From NCBI RefSeq assembly GCF_039621855.1, contig NZ_CP155071.1, positions 4,030,001 to 4,094,000 on the forward strand: a stretch of DNA of 64,000 nucleotides, given 5' to 3'. This DNA is from Erwinia sp. HDF1-3R (GTDB lineage Bacteria > Pseudomonadota > Gammaproteobacteria > Enterobacterales > Enterobacteriaceae). Under the pieces are notes generated by a model. It was given only the letters and a program-made list of their open reading frames with translations. It did no database searches and was not told where the DNA came from. Both the position numbers and the translations under genes were made by a program. Of the stretch, positions 50,692-63,721 are shown piece after piece (the stretch's first letter is position 1; every line of letters starts with the position of its first letter).

Positions 50692-50811
50692 GGAACGAAT
50701 ATTTTGCGCTGCTGCTGCGCTGGCTTCACCTGCAAACTCAGTCACATACTTCAGTATGCTCCTTCCTTCGCTGCGTTTGCCGCCCTGCTTCAGCACAAAC
50801 TCTTTCGTTCC
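50692..50811 (-). repeat. 120-bp ERIC-like palindrome in the 23S-5S spacer
   Basis: Outer arms GGAACGAA (50692-50699) and TTCGTTCC (50804-50811) are exact inverse complements, and the centre CATACTTCAGTATG lies exactly midway. The minus strand reads AGGAGCATACTGAAGTATGT and GTGACTGAG, resembling the ERIC core. About 120 bases suits the ERIC length of near 127. Confidence 0.65.
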
Positions 50812-50976
50812 CGCTAATTTTTTAAATCACACTCCGCAGACTCACGTCCGCAGGGCAGATAAAATCTCCTGCTCTGTCCCGCATGCGTAATATGCAGAAC
50901 AGCTTAATTCTTGTCCGGATAAGCTGAAAATTGTCTTTCTGTCTCTCAACGCCCACCAGAACGCTTCTGGTGTTGT

Positions 50977-53881
<2,905 letters not shown>

Positions 53882-53916
53882 TCACAACCCAGAAGATTCT
53901 GGCTGCGTGACCCGTC

Positions 53917-54012
53917 TGAACTGCGGCGTTGCTCCGGTGCTCGCAACTGCTCATGGACATGAAGTCCACTGCGCGTTGCTGTGCGCCGGGCGCCTTGCAT
54001 TTCAGCCGTTCA
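53917..54012 (-). repeat. imperfect palindrome in the tRNA-Ala to 23S spacer
   Basis: A TGGAC-ATGAA-GTCCA centre (53954-53968) is flanked by matching blocks GCAAC, CCGG and TGAAC on both sides. The spacer is 319 bases. It looks like a relative of the element in the 23S-5S spacer. Confidence 0.55.
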
Positions 54013-54200
54013 CTCAGCCCTCAGCTTTCTGAGGAGTAAGCATTTGAGAGACTCGACTGTATCGTGTTGTTTCATTCTTATTACGGAGAATGAAAACGAT
54101 ACGTCGTTTCAATTTTCAGCTTGTTCCGGATTATTAAAGAGCATAATACTTCGCAGCACACCATTGCCGGTACGCTCTGAAGTATTGTCAGAAAACTGCA

Positions 54201-54276
54201 TGGTGGAGCTAAGCGGGATCGAACCGCTGACCTCCTGCGTGCAAGGCAGGCGCTCTCCCAGCTGAGCTATAGCCCC
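54201..54276 (-). tRNA. alaV: tRNA-Ala (TGC)
   Basis: A 76-base spacer tRNA with encoded CCA; it begins GGGGCTATAGCTCAGCTGG and has anticodon TGC in CTTGCACG. The Ile-Ala pair in the 16S-23S spacer is one of two usual enterobacterial types. Confidence 0.98.
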
Positions 54277-54348
54277 ATACAGTTACTGCAGAGACCTTCC
54301 ACTACCACTCAACGTGAGTTCACCTGTCGCTGTGAGGCGGCAAATGTT

Positions 54349-54431
54349 AATTTTTGCTCATGCAGGGCATGCGGAAGGGAAGTTTACCTGAGGTAAACGA
54401 CCGCGCGCATAACGCAGCATGAGTGAAAATT
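54349..54431 (-). repeat. 83-bp palindrome in the tRNA-Ile to tRNA-Ala spacer
   Basis: Arms AATTTTTGCTCATGC and GCATGAGTGAAAATT are nearly exact inverse complements, with centre GTTTACCTGAGGTAAAC at 54382-54398, exactly midway. The element touches the 3' end of tRNA-Ile. The spacer is 155 bases. Confidence 0.7.
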
Positions 54432-54508
<77 letters not shown>

Positions 54509-54582
54509 GTAGAGGTTTTTCTGCTCGTTACTTTTTCATCAGACAATCTGTTGTGGACACTACGCGGGAAAGTATCTTCAGG

Positions 54583-56124
<1,542 letters not shown>

Positions 56125-56329
56125 AAAAGTTCGATTTGCTTCAACAAGTGAAGCGATGCTCAAGTGTAAAACGTCATAATGAATTTCATTATGTGTTCAC
56201 TCTTAAGACTTGATATTTTTTGCGCCTTGCGGCGCTGATATCAATCCTGCGAGTGCCCACACAGATTGTCTGATAAATTGTTAAAGAGCGGTGCGGCTGG
56301 CGCCTTGGCGGCCTGCTGCGAGGTGGCGT
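56125..56329 (-). promoter_or_regulatory. rRNA leader with boxA antitermination site
   Basis: The transcribed leader before 16S contains the boxA-like GCTCTTTAACA (56279-56289 on the minus strand) followed by the conserved ATCAGACAATCTGTGTGGG block and pairing regions used in 16S processing. No protein gene is present here. Confidence 0.75.
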
Positions 56330-56357
56330 ATATTACGCTTTCCTCCTTCAGAGTCAA
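56330..56357 (-). promoter_or_regulatory. rRNA promoter P2
   Basis: TTGACT (-35) and TAATAT (-10) with 16-base spacing on the minus strand, followed by CGCCACC, typical of rrn P2. Confidence 0.85.
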
Positions 56358-56450
56358 CTTCTTTTTGGGAAGTTTTTCTCCGGCGGTTCAGCTTCCTGAC
56401 CCTCTCAACCCGGCGGCCTGTAAGCCGTTGTTCCGTGTCGATGGAGGCGC

Positions 56451-56478
56451 ATTATAGGGATGCGCCCGGGGAAGGCAA
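56451..56478 (-). promoter_or_regulatory. rRNA promoter P1
   Basis: TTGCCT (-35) and TATAAT (-10) with 16-base spacing, followed by the GC-rich discriminator GCGCCTCC typical of stringently controlled rrn P1. An A/T-rich UP-element-like stretch lies at about 56479-56505. Confidence 0.85.
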
Positions 56479-56533
56479 GTATAAATATGAACTTTTTTAC
56501 CGTTCGCTGAAAGTTCGTGCAGAACGCTGCTTT

Positions 56534-57094
56534 TTAGCCCTGTTTAATGCGTGCAGGCAGGTCTGCAAGGCTGTTTATGACCCAGTCTGCTGCATTTTCA
56601 CCCTCTTCCGTCACTGGCTTACCGCTACGCACTAAAACCTTTTTACCCACGCCTGCCGCTTTTCCTGCCAGCATGTCCTCAGGTTTGTCACCTACCATAT
56701 AAGAAGCGGCCATATCGATATTGAGTTCCTGCTGAGCGGACAGCAGCATGCCGGGGTGTGGCTTCCGACAGTCGCACTGCTGGCGATACTCTTCTACTAC
56801 CGCGTCCGGGAGATGCGGACAGAAGTAGATGCCATCCAAATCGACTTCACGATCGGCCAGCGACCAGTCCATCCATTCGGTGAGCTGCATAAAGGTATCT
56901 TCATTAAAGATACCCCGCGCAATACCGGACTGGTTAGTTACCATCACCAGCGCAAAACCCATTTTCTTAAGTTCACGCATTGCGTCGATCGCGCCATCAA
57001 TAAATTGAAAGTTGTCGATTTCATGCACGTAACCATGATCGACATTCATTGTGCCGTCGCGATCGAGAAATATTGCGGGTACGGTATTAGCCAC
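56534..57094 (-). CDS. gmhB: D-glycero-beta-D-manno-heptose 1,7-bisphosphate 7-phosphatase
   Basis: HAD-family phosphatase in ADP-heptose synthesis for lipopolysaccharide core. The 186-residue protein has [17 protein letters not shown] near residue 9, [10 protein letters not shown] near 52, the zinc-type CPHLPDA...[10 protein letters not shown] region and MVGDKPEDM near 133. It lies directly upstream of the rRNA promoters, as gmhB does before rrnH in E. coli. Confidence 0.97.
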   Translation of the reverse strand: MANTVPAIFLDRDGTMNVDHGYVHEIDNFQFIDGAIDAMRELKKMGFALVMVTNQSGIARGIFNEDTFMQLTEWMDWSLADREVDLDGIYFCPHLPDAVVEEYRQQCDCRKPHPGMLLSAQQELNIDMAASYMVGDKPEDMLAGKAAGVGKKVLVRSGKPVTEEGENAADWVINSLADLPARIKQG

Positions 57095-57551
57095 CGGAAG
57101 CTCCTGTAATTACCTGTTGCGTTGGGGCATATCATATCCCTGCGCCCGTAACAGAACCAGTAGAGTAATGACGATCGCATTTTCACCCGGTAGCCTGACC
57201 ACAACATTCCCTGTTCAGGCGTAAAGCGTCGTAGTGTGACCGTGGCATAACGTCACCGCCCCAGGCCGTGAGCGAATGCACCCAATCTGCCCGTAAGCTA
57301 ATGCGACCTATCCCCCTGCGATCAAAAGCACCGTACCTGCCTGTGAGCAAATACGCTATAAAGGACGACCCGGAGCTTTTTCAACAATGCCGCTGCGCTA
57401 CGACTGGTTCATTGTGCGAGAATTCCCCGGCAGGGCAGTGAATCATACTTTGATTGATTCAGCCGTCTGGATGCCTTACCATCCACTCGCGCCCGGCGTT
57501 GCTCGGGAAGCACTTTACTTAACGCCATGGATAAACAGCAGCGCACTTAAA
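57095..57551. other. gmhB-metN intergenic region
   Basis: These 457 bases lie between divergent genes. They contain MetJ boxes near the metN side and three degenerate copies of a motif like GTRAGCNAATRC at about 57268, 57293 and 57342. The metN reading frame continues back to 57387 but matches no family sequence there. Confidence 0.45.
57461..57484. promoter_or_regulatory. MetJ boxes of metNIQ
   Basis: AGCCGTCT (7 of 8 to the box AGACGTCT) is followed without gap by GGATGCCT and TACCATCC. E. coli metN has, from memory, a very similar sequence. It supports methionine repression of metNIQ. Confidence 0.7.
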
Positions 57552-58583
57552 ATGATAAAACTTTCGCACATAACTAAGGTGTTCCAGCAGGGCACACGCA
57601 CCATCACGGCGCTGTCAGATGTCAGCCTGCATGTGCCTGCGGGGCAAATTTACGGCGTCATCGGCGCATCAGGGGCGGGGAAAAGCACCCTGATCCGCTG
57701 CGTTAATCTACTCGAACGCCCCACTTCCGGCTCTGTTCTGGTCGATAATCAGGAGCTCACCACGCTCTCTGAAAGCCAGCTGACACGGGCGCGCCGCCAA
57801 ATCGGCATGATTTTCCAGCATTTCAACCTGATGAACTCCCGTACCGTCGCTGGCAATGTCGCCCTGCCGCTGGAGCTGGGCAAGCTGACCAGCAGCGAGA
57901 TCAAAACGCGCGTTACTGAGCTGCTGGCCCTTGTCGGCCTGGCGGACAAGCATGATGTCTGGCCGGCCAATCTTTCCGGCGGTCAGAAGCAGCGTGTTGC
58001 TATTGCCCGCGCGCTGGCCACCAATCCTAAAGTGCTGCTGTGTGATGAAGCCACCAGCGCCCTCGACCCGGCAACCACGCGCGCCATTCTTGAATTACTC
58101 AAGGACATCAACCGCCGCCTGGGCATCACCATACTGCTGATCACCCATGAGATGGATGTCGTTAAGCGCATCTGTGACGGGGTGGCGGTGATCAGCAACG
58201 GCGAGTTAATAGAGAACGATACGGTCAGCGAAGTGTTTTCGCACCCTAAGACGCCGCTGGCACAGCAGTTTATTCACTCCACGCTCCATCTGGATATTCC
58301 CGACGATTATTCGGCGCGCCTGACGGCGGAGCCGCGGGCTGACGCCGTACCTTTACTGCGCCTGGAGTTCACCGGCCAGTCGGTAGATGCCCCATTGCTC
58401 TCTGAGTCGGCTCGCCGTTTCAATGTGAACAACAATATTATCAGCGCGCAGATGGACTACGCGGGCGGCGTGAAGTTCGGCATTATGCTCACCGAAATGC
58501 ACGGTACGGATGCTGACACGCAGGCGGCGATCAATTTTCTTAAAGAGCACCATGTAAAGGTAGAGGTACTGGGTTATGTCTGA
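57552..58583 (+). CDS. metN: methionine ABC transporter ATP-binding protein
   Basis: ATPase of the D/L-methionine importer MetNIQ. The 343-residue length equals E. coli MetN. It has Walker [10 protein letters not shown] near residue 38, signature LSGGQKQR near 140, Walker [13 protein letters not shown] near 162, and a C-terminal NIL regulatory domain after about 265. The start [11 protein letters not shown] is chosen because the MetJ boxes lie upstream of it. The end overlaps metI by 8 bases. Confidence 0.97.
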   Translation: MIKLSHITKVFQQGTRTITALSDVSLHVPAGQIYGVIGASGAGKSTLIRCVNLLERPTSGSVLVDNQELTTLSESQLTRARRQIGMIFQHFNLMNSRTVAGNVALPLELGKLTSSEIKTRVTELLALVGLADKHDVWPANLSGGQKQRVAIARALATNPKVLLCDEATSALDPATTRAILELLKDINRRLGITILLITHEMDVVKRICDGVAVISNGELIENDTVSEVFSHPKTPLAQQFIHSTLHLDIPDDYSARLTAEPRADAVPLLRLEFTGQSVDAPLLSESARRFNVNNNIISAQMDYAGGVKFGIMLTEMHGTDADTQAAINFLKEHHVKVEVLGYV

Positions 58584-59229
58584 GGCAATGGTATGGCTTC
58601 TCGGCCGGGGCGTTTGGGAAACGCTGATGATGACCTTCGTTTCCGGTTTTTTTGGTTTTGTACTGGGCCTTCCGGTCGGCGTTCTGCTTTACGTAACGCG
58701 TCCGGGGCAGATTATGTCCAGCCAAAAACTCTACCGCGTCCTCTCTGCGCTGGTTAACATCTTCCGCTCCATCCCCTTTATTATTCTGCTGGTATGGATG
58801 ATCCCATTTACCCGCATCATCGTCGGCACCTCCATAGGTTTGCAGGCAGCCATTGTTCCTCTGACGGTGGGGGCTGCCCCCTTTATTGCCCGCATGGTGG
58901 AAAATGCCCTGCTTGAGCTCCCGTCCGGGCTGATTGAGGCTTCACGCGCCATGGGCGCCACCCCGATGCAGATCATACGCAAAGTGCTGCTGCCGGAAGC
59001 GATGCCGGGGCTGGTAAATGCAGCAACGATTACGCTGATTACGCTGGTAGGCTATTCTGCTATGGGTGGCGCGGTCGGCGCCGGGGGCCTTGGTCAGATT
59101 GGCTATCAGTATGGTTACATCGGCTATGACGCGACGGTAATGAATACGGTATTGGTGTTACTGGTGGTACTCGTTTATCTGATCCAATTCAGTGGTGACC
59201 GCATCGTTCGCGCGGTCACGCATAAATAA
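58576..59229 (+). CDS. metI: methionine ABC transporter permease
   Basis: Inner-membrane permease of MetNIQ, 217 residues with five hydrophobic segments. The coupling (EAA) loop is [20 protein letters not shown] near residues 113-132. It overlaps metN and is followed 26 bases later by metQ. Confidence 0.97.
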   Translation: MSEAMVWLLGRGVWETLMMTFVSGFFGFVLGLPVGVLLYVTRPGQIMSSQKLYRVLSALVNIFRSIPFIILLVWMIPFTRIIVGTSIGLQAAIVPLTVGAAPFIARMVENALLELPSGLIEASRAMGATPMQIIRKVLLPEAMPGLVNAATITLITLVGYSAMGGAVGAGGLGQIGYQYGYIGYDATVMNTVLVLLVVLVYLIQFSGDRIVRAVTHK

Positions 59230-59255
59230 CAGCACATTCAGATTAAGGAAGGGAT

Positions 59256-60071
59256 ATGTCTTTTAATTTTAAAACATTAGCCACTGTAGGCGCGCTAATT
59301 GGTACGCTGGCACTGGTTGGTTGCGATCGCAAAGAAAAAGAACCTAATCATATTAAAGTTGGCGTGATCGTCGGCGCGGAGCAGCAGGTTGCTGAAGTCG
59401 CTAAGCAGGTGGCTAAAGATAAGTACGGTCTGGACGTTGAGCTGGTCACCTTTAACGATTATGTACTGCCTAATGAAGCGCTGAGCAAAGGCGATATTGA
59501 CGTCAATGCTTTCCAACATAAGCCTTATCTCGATCAGCAGATCAAGGATCGCGGCTATAAGCTGGTTTCCGTCGGCAATACTTTCGTTTATCCGATTGCG
59601 GGCTACTCCAGGAAAATCAAATCTCTGGATGAGCTGCAGAATGGCGCGCAGGTCGCGATTCCTAACGATCCGACGAATCTCGGGCGTTCACTGCTGCTGT
59701 TGCAGAAAGTGGGCCTGATTAAGCTGAAAGAGGGCACCGGGCTGCTTCCAACGACTCTGGACGTGGTAGAGAACCCGAAAAATATCAAGCTGGTTGAGCT
59801 GGAAGCGCCGCAGCTCCCTCGCTCGCTGGACGATCAGCAGATCGCTCTGGCGGTGATTAATACCACCTATGCCAGCCAGATTAACCTCACCCCGGAGAAA
59901 GACGGCATTTTTGTGGAAGACAAAAACTCACCTTACGTGAATATGATTGTTGCACGTGAAGATAATAAAGATGCTGAAAACGTGAAGAAATTCGTTGAGG
60001 CCTACCACTCTGACGAAGTCAGCAACGCCGCGAGCAAAATCTTCAACGGCGGTGCGGTTAAAGGCTGGTAA
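59256..60071 (+). CDS. metQ: methionine-binding lipoprotein
   Basis: Substrate-binding component of MetNIQ, anchored at the inner membrane through a lipobox (LVGC, Cys23). The 271-residue protein has the NlpA-family body with VGVIVGAEQQVAEVAK and FNDYVLPNEALSKGDIDVNA. It is preceded by GGAAGGG and ends with NGGAVKGW as in E. coli. Confidence 0.97.
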   Translation: MSFNFKTLATVGALIGTLALVGCDRKEKEPNHIKVGVIVGAEQQVAEVAKQVAKDKYGLDVELVTFNDYVLPNEALSKGDIDVNAFQHKPYLDQQIKDRGYKLVSVGNTFVYPIAGYSRKIKSLDELQNGAQVAIPNDPTNLGRSLLLLQKVGLIKLKEGTGLLPTTLDVVENPKNIKLVELEAPQLPRSLDDQQIALAVINTTYASQINLTPEKDGIFVEDKNSPYVNMIVAREDNKDAENVKKFVEAYHSDEVSNAASKIFNGGAVKGW

Positions 60072-60121
60072 AATGCCAGGCTCTACGGTTTCACTTCGGT
60101 GATAGCCGTGACGCCATTGAC

Positions 60122-60150
60122 AAAGCGGGCGATTGCCCGCTTTATTATTT
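60122..60150 (+). terminator. metNIQ terminator
   Basis: AAGCGGGC-GATT-GCCCGCTT is a tight stem followed by TTATTATTT, about 50 bases past metQ. Confidence 0.88.
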
Positions 60151-60220
60151 CCAGAACGCTTGTTATTACCCACCAGGGTTGCTTCAATAACGTCACTTTA
60201 CCGACTATAAGGAACTTCAC

Positions 60221-60625
60221 ATGCGTGTTTTACCGCTCTGTTTGTTAGCCCTTTCGCTGACAGGGTGTTCGCTGCTGCATAAACCGTACAAACCCGTCGA
60301 GCCCTTCAAGCAAACTACGCAAACTGAGCCAGCACGCACCAAACCTGCGCCGCGCCCTGTCCCGGTAAAACTTTACACCGATGCTGGCGATCTGGTCAGT
60401 AAGCCGTTCCGCGATTTGGGCGAAGTCTATGGTGAAGATTGCCAGAACAGCGCACAGAGCTCACCGCCAAATATTACAACCGCTCGAAGAAGAATGCAGA
60501 CGCGCGCGTCAACGATGAAAGCCAATGCCGTACTGCTCCATCAGTGTGAAATCGTAAGTAGTGCGCAGGGTTGCTACCGCCAGGCCGTGTGTCAGGGGTC
60601 TGCCCTGAAAGTGTCCAACCAGTGA
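60221..60625 (+). CDS. rcsF: outer-membrane stress sensor lipoprotein RcsF
   Basis: Detects envelope and lipopolysaccharide stress and signals to the Rcs phosphorelay through IgaA. The 134-residue protein has a lipobox (LTGC, Cys16), a Pro-rich linker (residues 24-50) and four cysteines in the C-terminal domain (CQNS, HQCE, GCYRQAVCQG) that form the known disulfides. Its stop overlaps the trmO start. Confidence 0.96.
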   Translation: MRVLPLCLLALSLTGCSLLHKPYKPVEPFKQTTQTEPARTKPAPRPVPVKLYTDAGDLVSKPFRDLGEVYGEDCQNSAQSSPPNITTARRRMQTRASTMKANAVLLHQCEIVSSAQGCYRQAVCQGSALKVSNQ

Positions 60626-61329
60626 GTGCATTTTCCTTCCAGCAAATTGGCACCCTTCGTTCCCCCTGGAAGGAAAAGTTTGCCGTTCCCCGCCAGCCGG
60701 GCCTTGTGCAGGATGGCGGTGGTGAACTTCACCTGCTCCCCCCTTACAATCAGCCCGAAGCCGTGCGCGGACTGGAGGAATTTAGCCATTTATGGCTGCT
60801 GTTTGTCTTTCATCAGACGATGGAAGGTGGATGGCGCCCCACCGTACGCCCTCCGCGGCTGGGCGGCAACGCGCGGGTAGGCGTATTTAGTACCCGCTCA
60901 ACGTTTCGTCCTAACCCGGTGGGGATGTCGCTGGTCGAGCTGACCGGGATTAGAGTGGATAAAGGCAGCGTTGTGCTGGAGCTGGGAAGCCTTGACCTGG
61001 TGGATGGCACCCCCATTGTTGATATCAAACCCTATCTGCCATTTGCAGAATCCATTCCTGATGCCCGCGCCGGATTTGCCCAACAGGCACCGGATGCATC
61101 AATGCCGGTAACGTTCTCCCCACTGGCGGAGCAACAGGTCGCCAGCCAGCGCCAGCGCTATCCGCACCTTGCGCGTTTTATCCGTCAGGTGCTGGCCCAG
61201 GATCCTCGTCCGGCCTACCGTAAGGGCGAAGAGCCGGAGCGGGAATATGCCGCCTGGCTGCTCGATTTTAACGTTCGCTGGTGCGTGACGGGCACAGGAA
61301 CCGTCGTCATCGCTGTCGATCCGCGTTAA
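60622..61329 (+). CDS. trmO: tRNA m6t6A37 methyltransferase
   Basis: Methylates N6 of t6A37 in tRNA-Thr. The 235-residue protein of the UPF0066/TsaA family has AVPRQPGLV near residue 22, LFVFHQTMEGGWRPTVRPPR near 61 and STRSTFRPNPVG near 91. A GTG start overlapping the rcsF stop (GTGA) is chosen by family alignment (SAFSFQQIG). E. coli TrmO also follows rcsF. Confidence 0.94.
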   Translation: MSAFSFQQIGTLRSPWKEKFAVPRQPGLVQDGGGELHLLPPYNQPEAVRGLEEFSHLWLLFVFHQTMEGGWRPTVRPPRLGGNARVGVFSTRSTFRPNPVGMSLVELTGIRVDKGSVVLELGSLDLVDGTPIVDIKPYLPFAESIPDARAGFAQQAPDASMPVTFSPLAEQQVASQRQRYPHLARFIRQVLAQDPRPAYRKGEEPEREYAAWLLDFNVRWCVTGTGTVVIAVDPR

Positions 61330-61438
61330 TTTATTCCCCTGCATCTTTTGAGAGTTAAAACTCGCTGGTACACTACCGCCAGCATTTTAACTGCCTGGCT
61401 TAATTCGTAAGCTTTCTGCTTAACTGGAATCGTAACTC

Positions 61439-63157
61439 ATGCGTACTACTCAATACCTGCTCTCCACTCAGAAGGAGACGCCTGCCGACGCTGAAGTGAT
61501 CAGCCATCAGCTGATGCTGCGCGCCGGGATGATCCGCAAGCTGGCATCCGGGCTTTATACCTGGCTGCCGACCGGCCTGCGCGTACTTAAAAAAGTCGAA
61601 AATATCGTGCGTGAAGAGATGAATAACGCCGGTGCAATTGAGATTTCCATGCCGGTCGTGCAGCCCGCCGATCTGTGGCAGGAAAGTGGACGCTGGGAGG
61701 AGTACGGCCCGGAACTGCTGCGCTTTGTCGATCGTGGCGATCGCCCTTTCGTGCTCGGCCCGACGCATGAGGAAGTGGTTACCGATCTGATCCGTAACGA
61801 ACTGAGCTCATACAAACAGCTGCCGCTGAACGTATTCCAGATCCAGACCAAATTCCGTGATGAAGTGCGGCCTCGCTTTGGCGTGATGCGCTCACGTGAG
61901 TTTATTATGAAAGATGCCTACTCCTTTCATATTTCGCAGGCCTCTTTACAGGAGACCTACGATGCAATGTATCGTGCCTACGGCCAGAGCTTTAGCCGGA
62001 TGGGGCTGGATTTCCGTGCCGTGCAGGCCGATACCGGCTCAATTGGCGGCAGCGCGTCCCATGAGTTTCAGGTGCTGGCGAAAAGCGGTGAGGACGATAT
62101 CGTCTTCTCTACCGAATCGGACTATGCGGCCAACATTGAGCTGGCAGAGGCCGTCGCTCCTGCCGGTGGTCGTCCGGACGCCACTCAGGAACTGAATGAG
62201 ATTGACACGCCAGAGGCGAAAACTATCGCTGCGCTGGTTGAACAGTTCGGTCTGCCGATCCAAAAAACCGTGAAGACCCTGCTGGTGAAGGCGGCTGCGG
62301 AAAGCGGCCACTCGCTGGTTGCCCTGCTGGTGCGCGGCGATCACGAGCTGAACGAAATCAAAGCTGAGAAAATTGATATCGTTGCCGCGCCGCTGACCTT
62401 TGCCACTGAGGAAGAGATCCGCGCGGCTATCGGTGCAGGCCCGGGTTCACTTGGACCGGTAGGCCTGTCACTGCCGGTGGTGGTTGACCGCACCGTGGCG
62501 GCCATGAGCGACTTCTGTGCGGGTGCCAATATTGATGGTAAACACCTTACCGGCATCAACTGGCAGCGCGATCTGCCGCTGCCGCGCGTGGCGGATATCC
62601 GCAATGTCGTCGAGGGCGATGCCAGCCCGGATGGTAAGGGAACGCTGCTGATCAAGCGCGGCATTGAAGTGGGCCACATCTTCCAGCTCGGCACCAAATA
62701 CTCCGAAGCGATGAAAGCCTCCGTGCAGGGTGAAGACGGCCGTAACCAGGTTCTGTCAATGGGCTGTTACGGCATCGGCATCAGCCGCATTGTTGCGGCG
62801 GCAATTGAACAGAACCATGACGACCGTGGAATTATCTGGCCTGCGGCGCTGGCACCTTTCCAGGTGGCGATCCTGCCGATGAACATGCACAAATCCTTCC
62901 GCGTGAAGGAGCTGGCGGAGGAGCTTTACGCCCAGCTGCGTGCGAAAGGCATTGAGGTTATCCTCGACGACCGTAAAGAGCGCCCGGGCGTGATGTTCGC
63001 CGACATGGAGCTGATTGGCGTGCCGCATACGATTGTCATTGGCGACCGTAACCTGGACAGCGAAGAGATTGAGTATAAATCCCGTCGCGAAGGTGAAAAA
63101 CGCATGATTAAGACCGGCGAAATCCTTGATTTCCTGTTAGCAGAAATCAACGGCTAA
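61439..63157 (+). CDS. proS: prolyl-tRNA synthetase
   Basis: Class IIa aminoacyl-tRNA synthetase, 572 residues as in E. coli. Motif 1 ([16 protein letters not shown]) and motif 2 ([21 protein letters not shown]) are visible near residues 64 and 138. An editing (INS) domain spans roughly 224-407, and motif 3 [10 protein letters not shown] is near 442. A C-terminal anticodon-binding domain follows. Confidence 0.98.
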   Translation: MRTTQYLLSTQKETPADAEVISHQLMLRAGMIRKLASGLYTWLPTGLRVLKKVENIVREEMNNAGAIEISMPVVQPADLWQESGRWEEYGPELLRFVDRGDRPFVLGPTHEEVVTDLIRNELSSYKQLPLNVFQIQTKFRDEVRPRFGVMRSREFIMKDAYSFHISQASLQETYDAMYRAYGQSFSRMGLDFRAVQADTGSIGGSASHEFQVLAKSGEDDIVFSTESDYAANIELAEAVAPAGGRPDATQELNEIDTPEAKTIAALVEQFGLPIQKTVKTLLVKAAAESGHSLVALLVRGDHELNEIKAEKIDIVAAPLTFATEEEIRAAIGAGPGSLGPVGLSLPVVVDRTVAAMSDFCAGANIDGKHLTGINWQRDLPLPRVADIRNVVEGDASPDGKGTLLIKRGIEVGHIFQLGTKYSEAMKASVQGEDGRNQVLSMGCYGIGISRIVAAAIEQNHDDRGIIWPAALAPFQVAILPMNMHKSFRVKELAEELYAQLRAKGIEVILDDRKERPGVMFADMELIGVPHTIVIGDRNLDSEEIEYKSRREGEKRMIKTGEILDFLLAEING

Positions 63158-63166
63158 GCCCCCTCC

Positions 63167-63194
63167 GTGGCAGGCTGCTGATGCAGCCTGCCAC
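63167..63194. terminator. proS hairpin
   Basis: GTGGCAGGCTGC-TGAT-GCAGCCTGCCAC is a perfect 12-base stem 10 bases after proS. It lacks a T run, so it may act as a transcript end stabiliser or Rho-assisted terminator between convergent genes. Confidence 0.65.
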
Positions 63195-63246
63195 GCTCAT
63201 ACCCGGCTCACCGTAACGTCTGCCTCACACCCCAGTCTGCCCAGCA

Positions 63247-63324
63247 CGCAACGCGTCCGCTACTTCAGCGCGCCACGCTTTTCCGCGCAACGCATCCGTT
63301 ATTCCGGTGCACCACGCATTTTCC
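63247..63324. repeat. 39-bp tandem repeat spanning the arfB 3' end
   Basis: Two imperfect 39-base units each start CGCAACGC and contain CCACGC. The right copy includes the last codons and stop of arfB; the left copy repeats them beyond the stop with substitutions. The unit is 13 codons long. Confidence 0.7.
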
Positions 63325-63721
63325 CGCGCATTGATTTTGTTGTCGCCTTACGCGCCTTGCCTTCCAGACGGCGTTTCTTTGACGCCAGCGTCGGTCGGGT
63401 TGCGCGTCGCTTTTTCTCCACCACGGTCAGTTCCTGGATCAAATTTCCCAGACGCTTCAACGCCGCTTCGCGGTTCATCTCCTGGCTGCGATACTCCTGG
63501 GCCTTGATGATCACCACGCCTTCCGGGGTGATCAAATGATGACTGGTAGCCGTCAGCCGCTCTTTGTAAAATTCCGGCAGGCTGGATGCGCGAATATCAA
63601 AGCGCAGGTGGATCGCCGTAGAGCTTTTATTAACGTGCTGTCCACCCGCACCCTGCGCCCGAATCGCCGTTATCTCCAGCTCACTGTCCGGAATGGTGAC
63701 GTTATTAGAGATAACTATCAT
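63299..63721 (-). CDS. arfB: alternative ribosome-rescue factor ArfB
   Basis: Peptidyl-tRNA hydrolase of the release-factor family that frees ribosomes stalled on messages without a stop codon. The 140-residue protein has the GGQ motif in [16 protein letters not shown] near residue 27 and a basic C-terminal tail ([20 protein letters not shown]) that enters the mRNA channel. Its ATG overlaps the yaeQ stop. Confidence 0.96.
   Translation of the reverse strand: MIVISNNVTIPDSELEITAIRAQGAGGQHVNKSSTAIHLRFDIRASSLPEFYKERLTATSHHLITPEGVVIIKAQEYRSQEMNREAALKRLGNLIQELTVVEKKRRATRPTLASKKRRLEGKARKATTKSMRGKMRGAPE

Noticed and set aside
50551..50796. 81-codon minus-strand frame across the 23S-5S spacer and 5S
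   Set aside because: It reads through the ERIC-like palindrome and into 5S rRNA; it is not a plausible gene.
57387..57551. Upstream extension of metN by 55 codons
   Set aside because: The extension matches no MetN sequence, and the MetJ boxes and likely promoter fall inside it; the family start at 57552 fits E. coli exactly.
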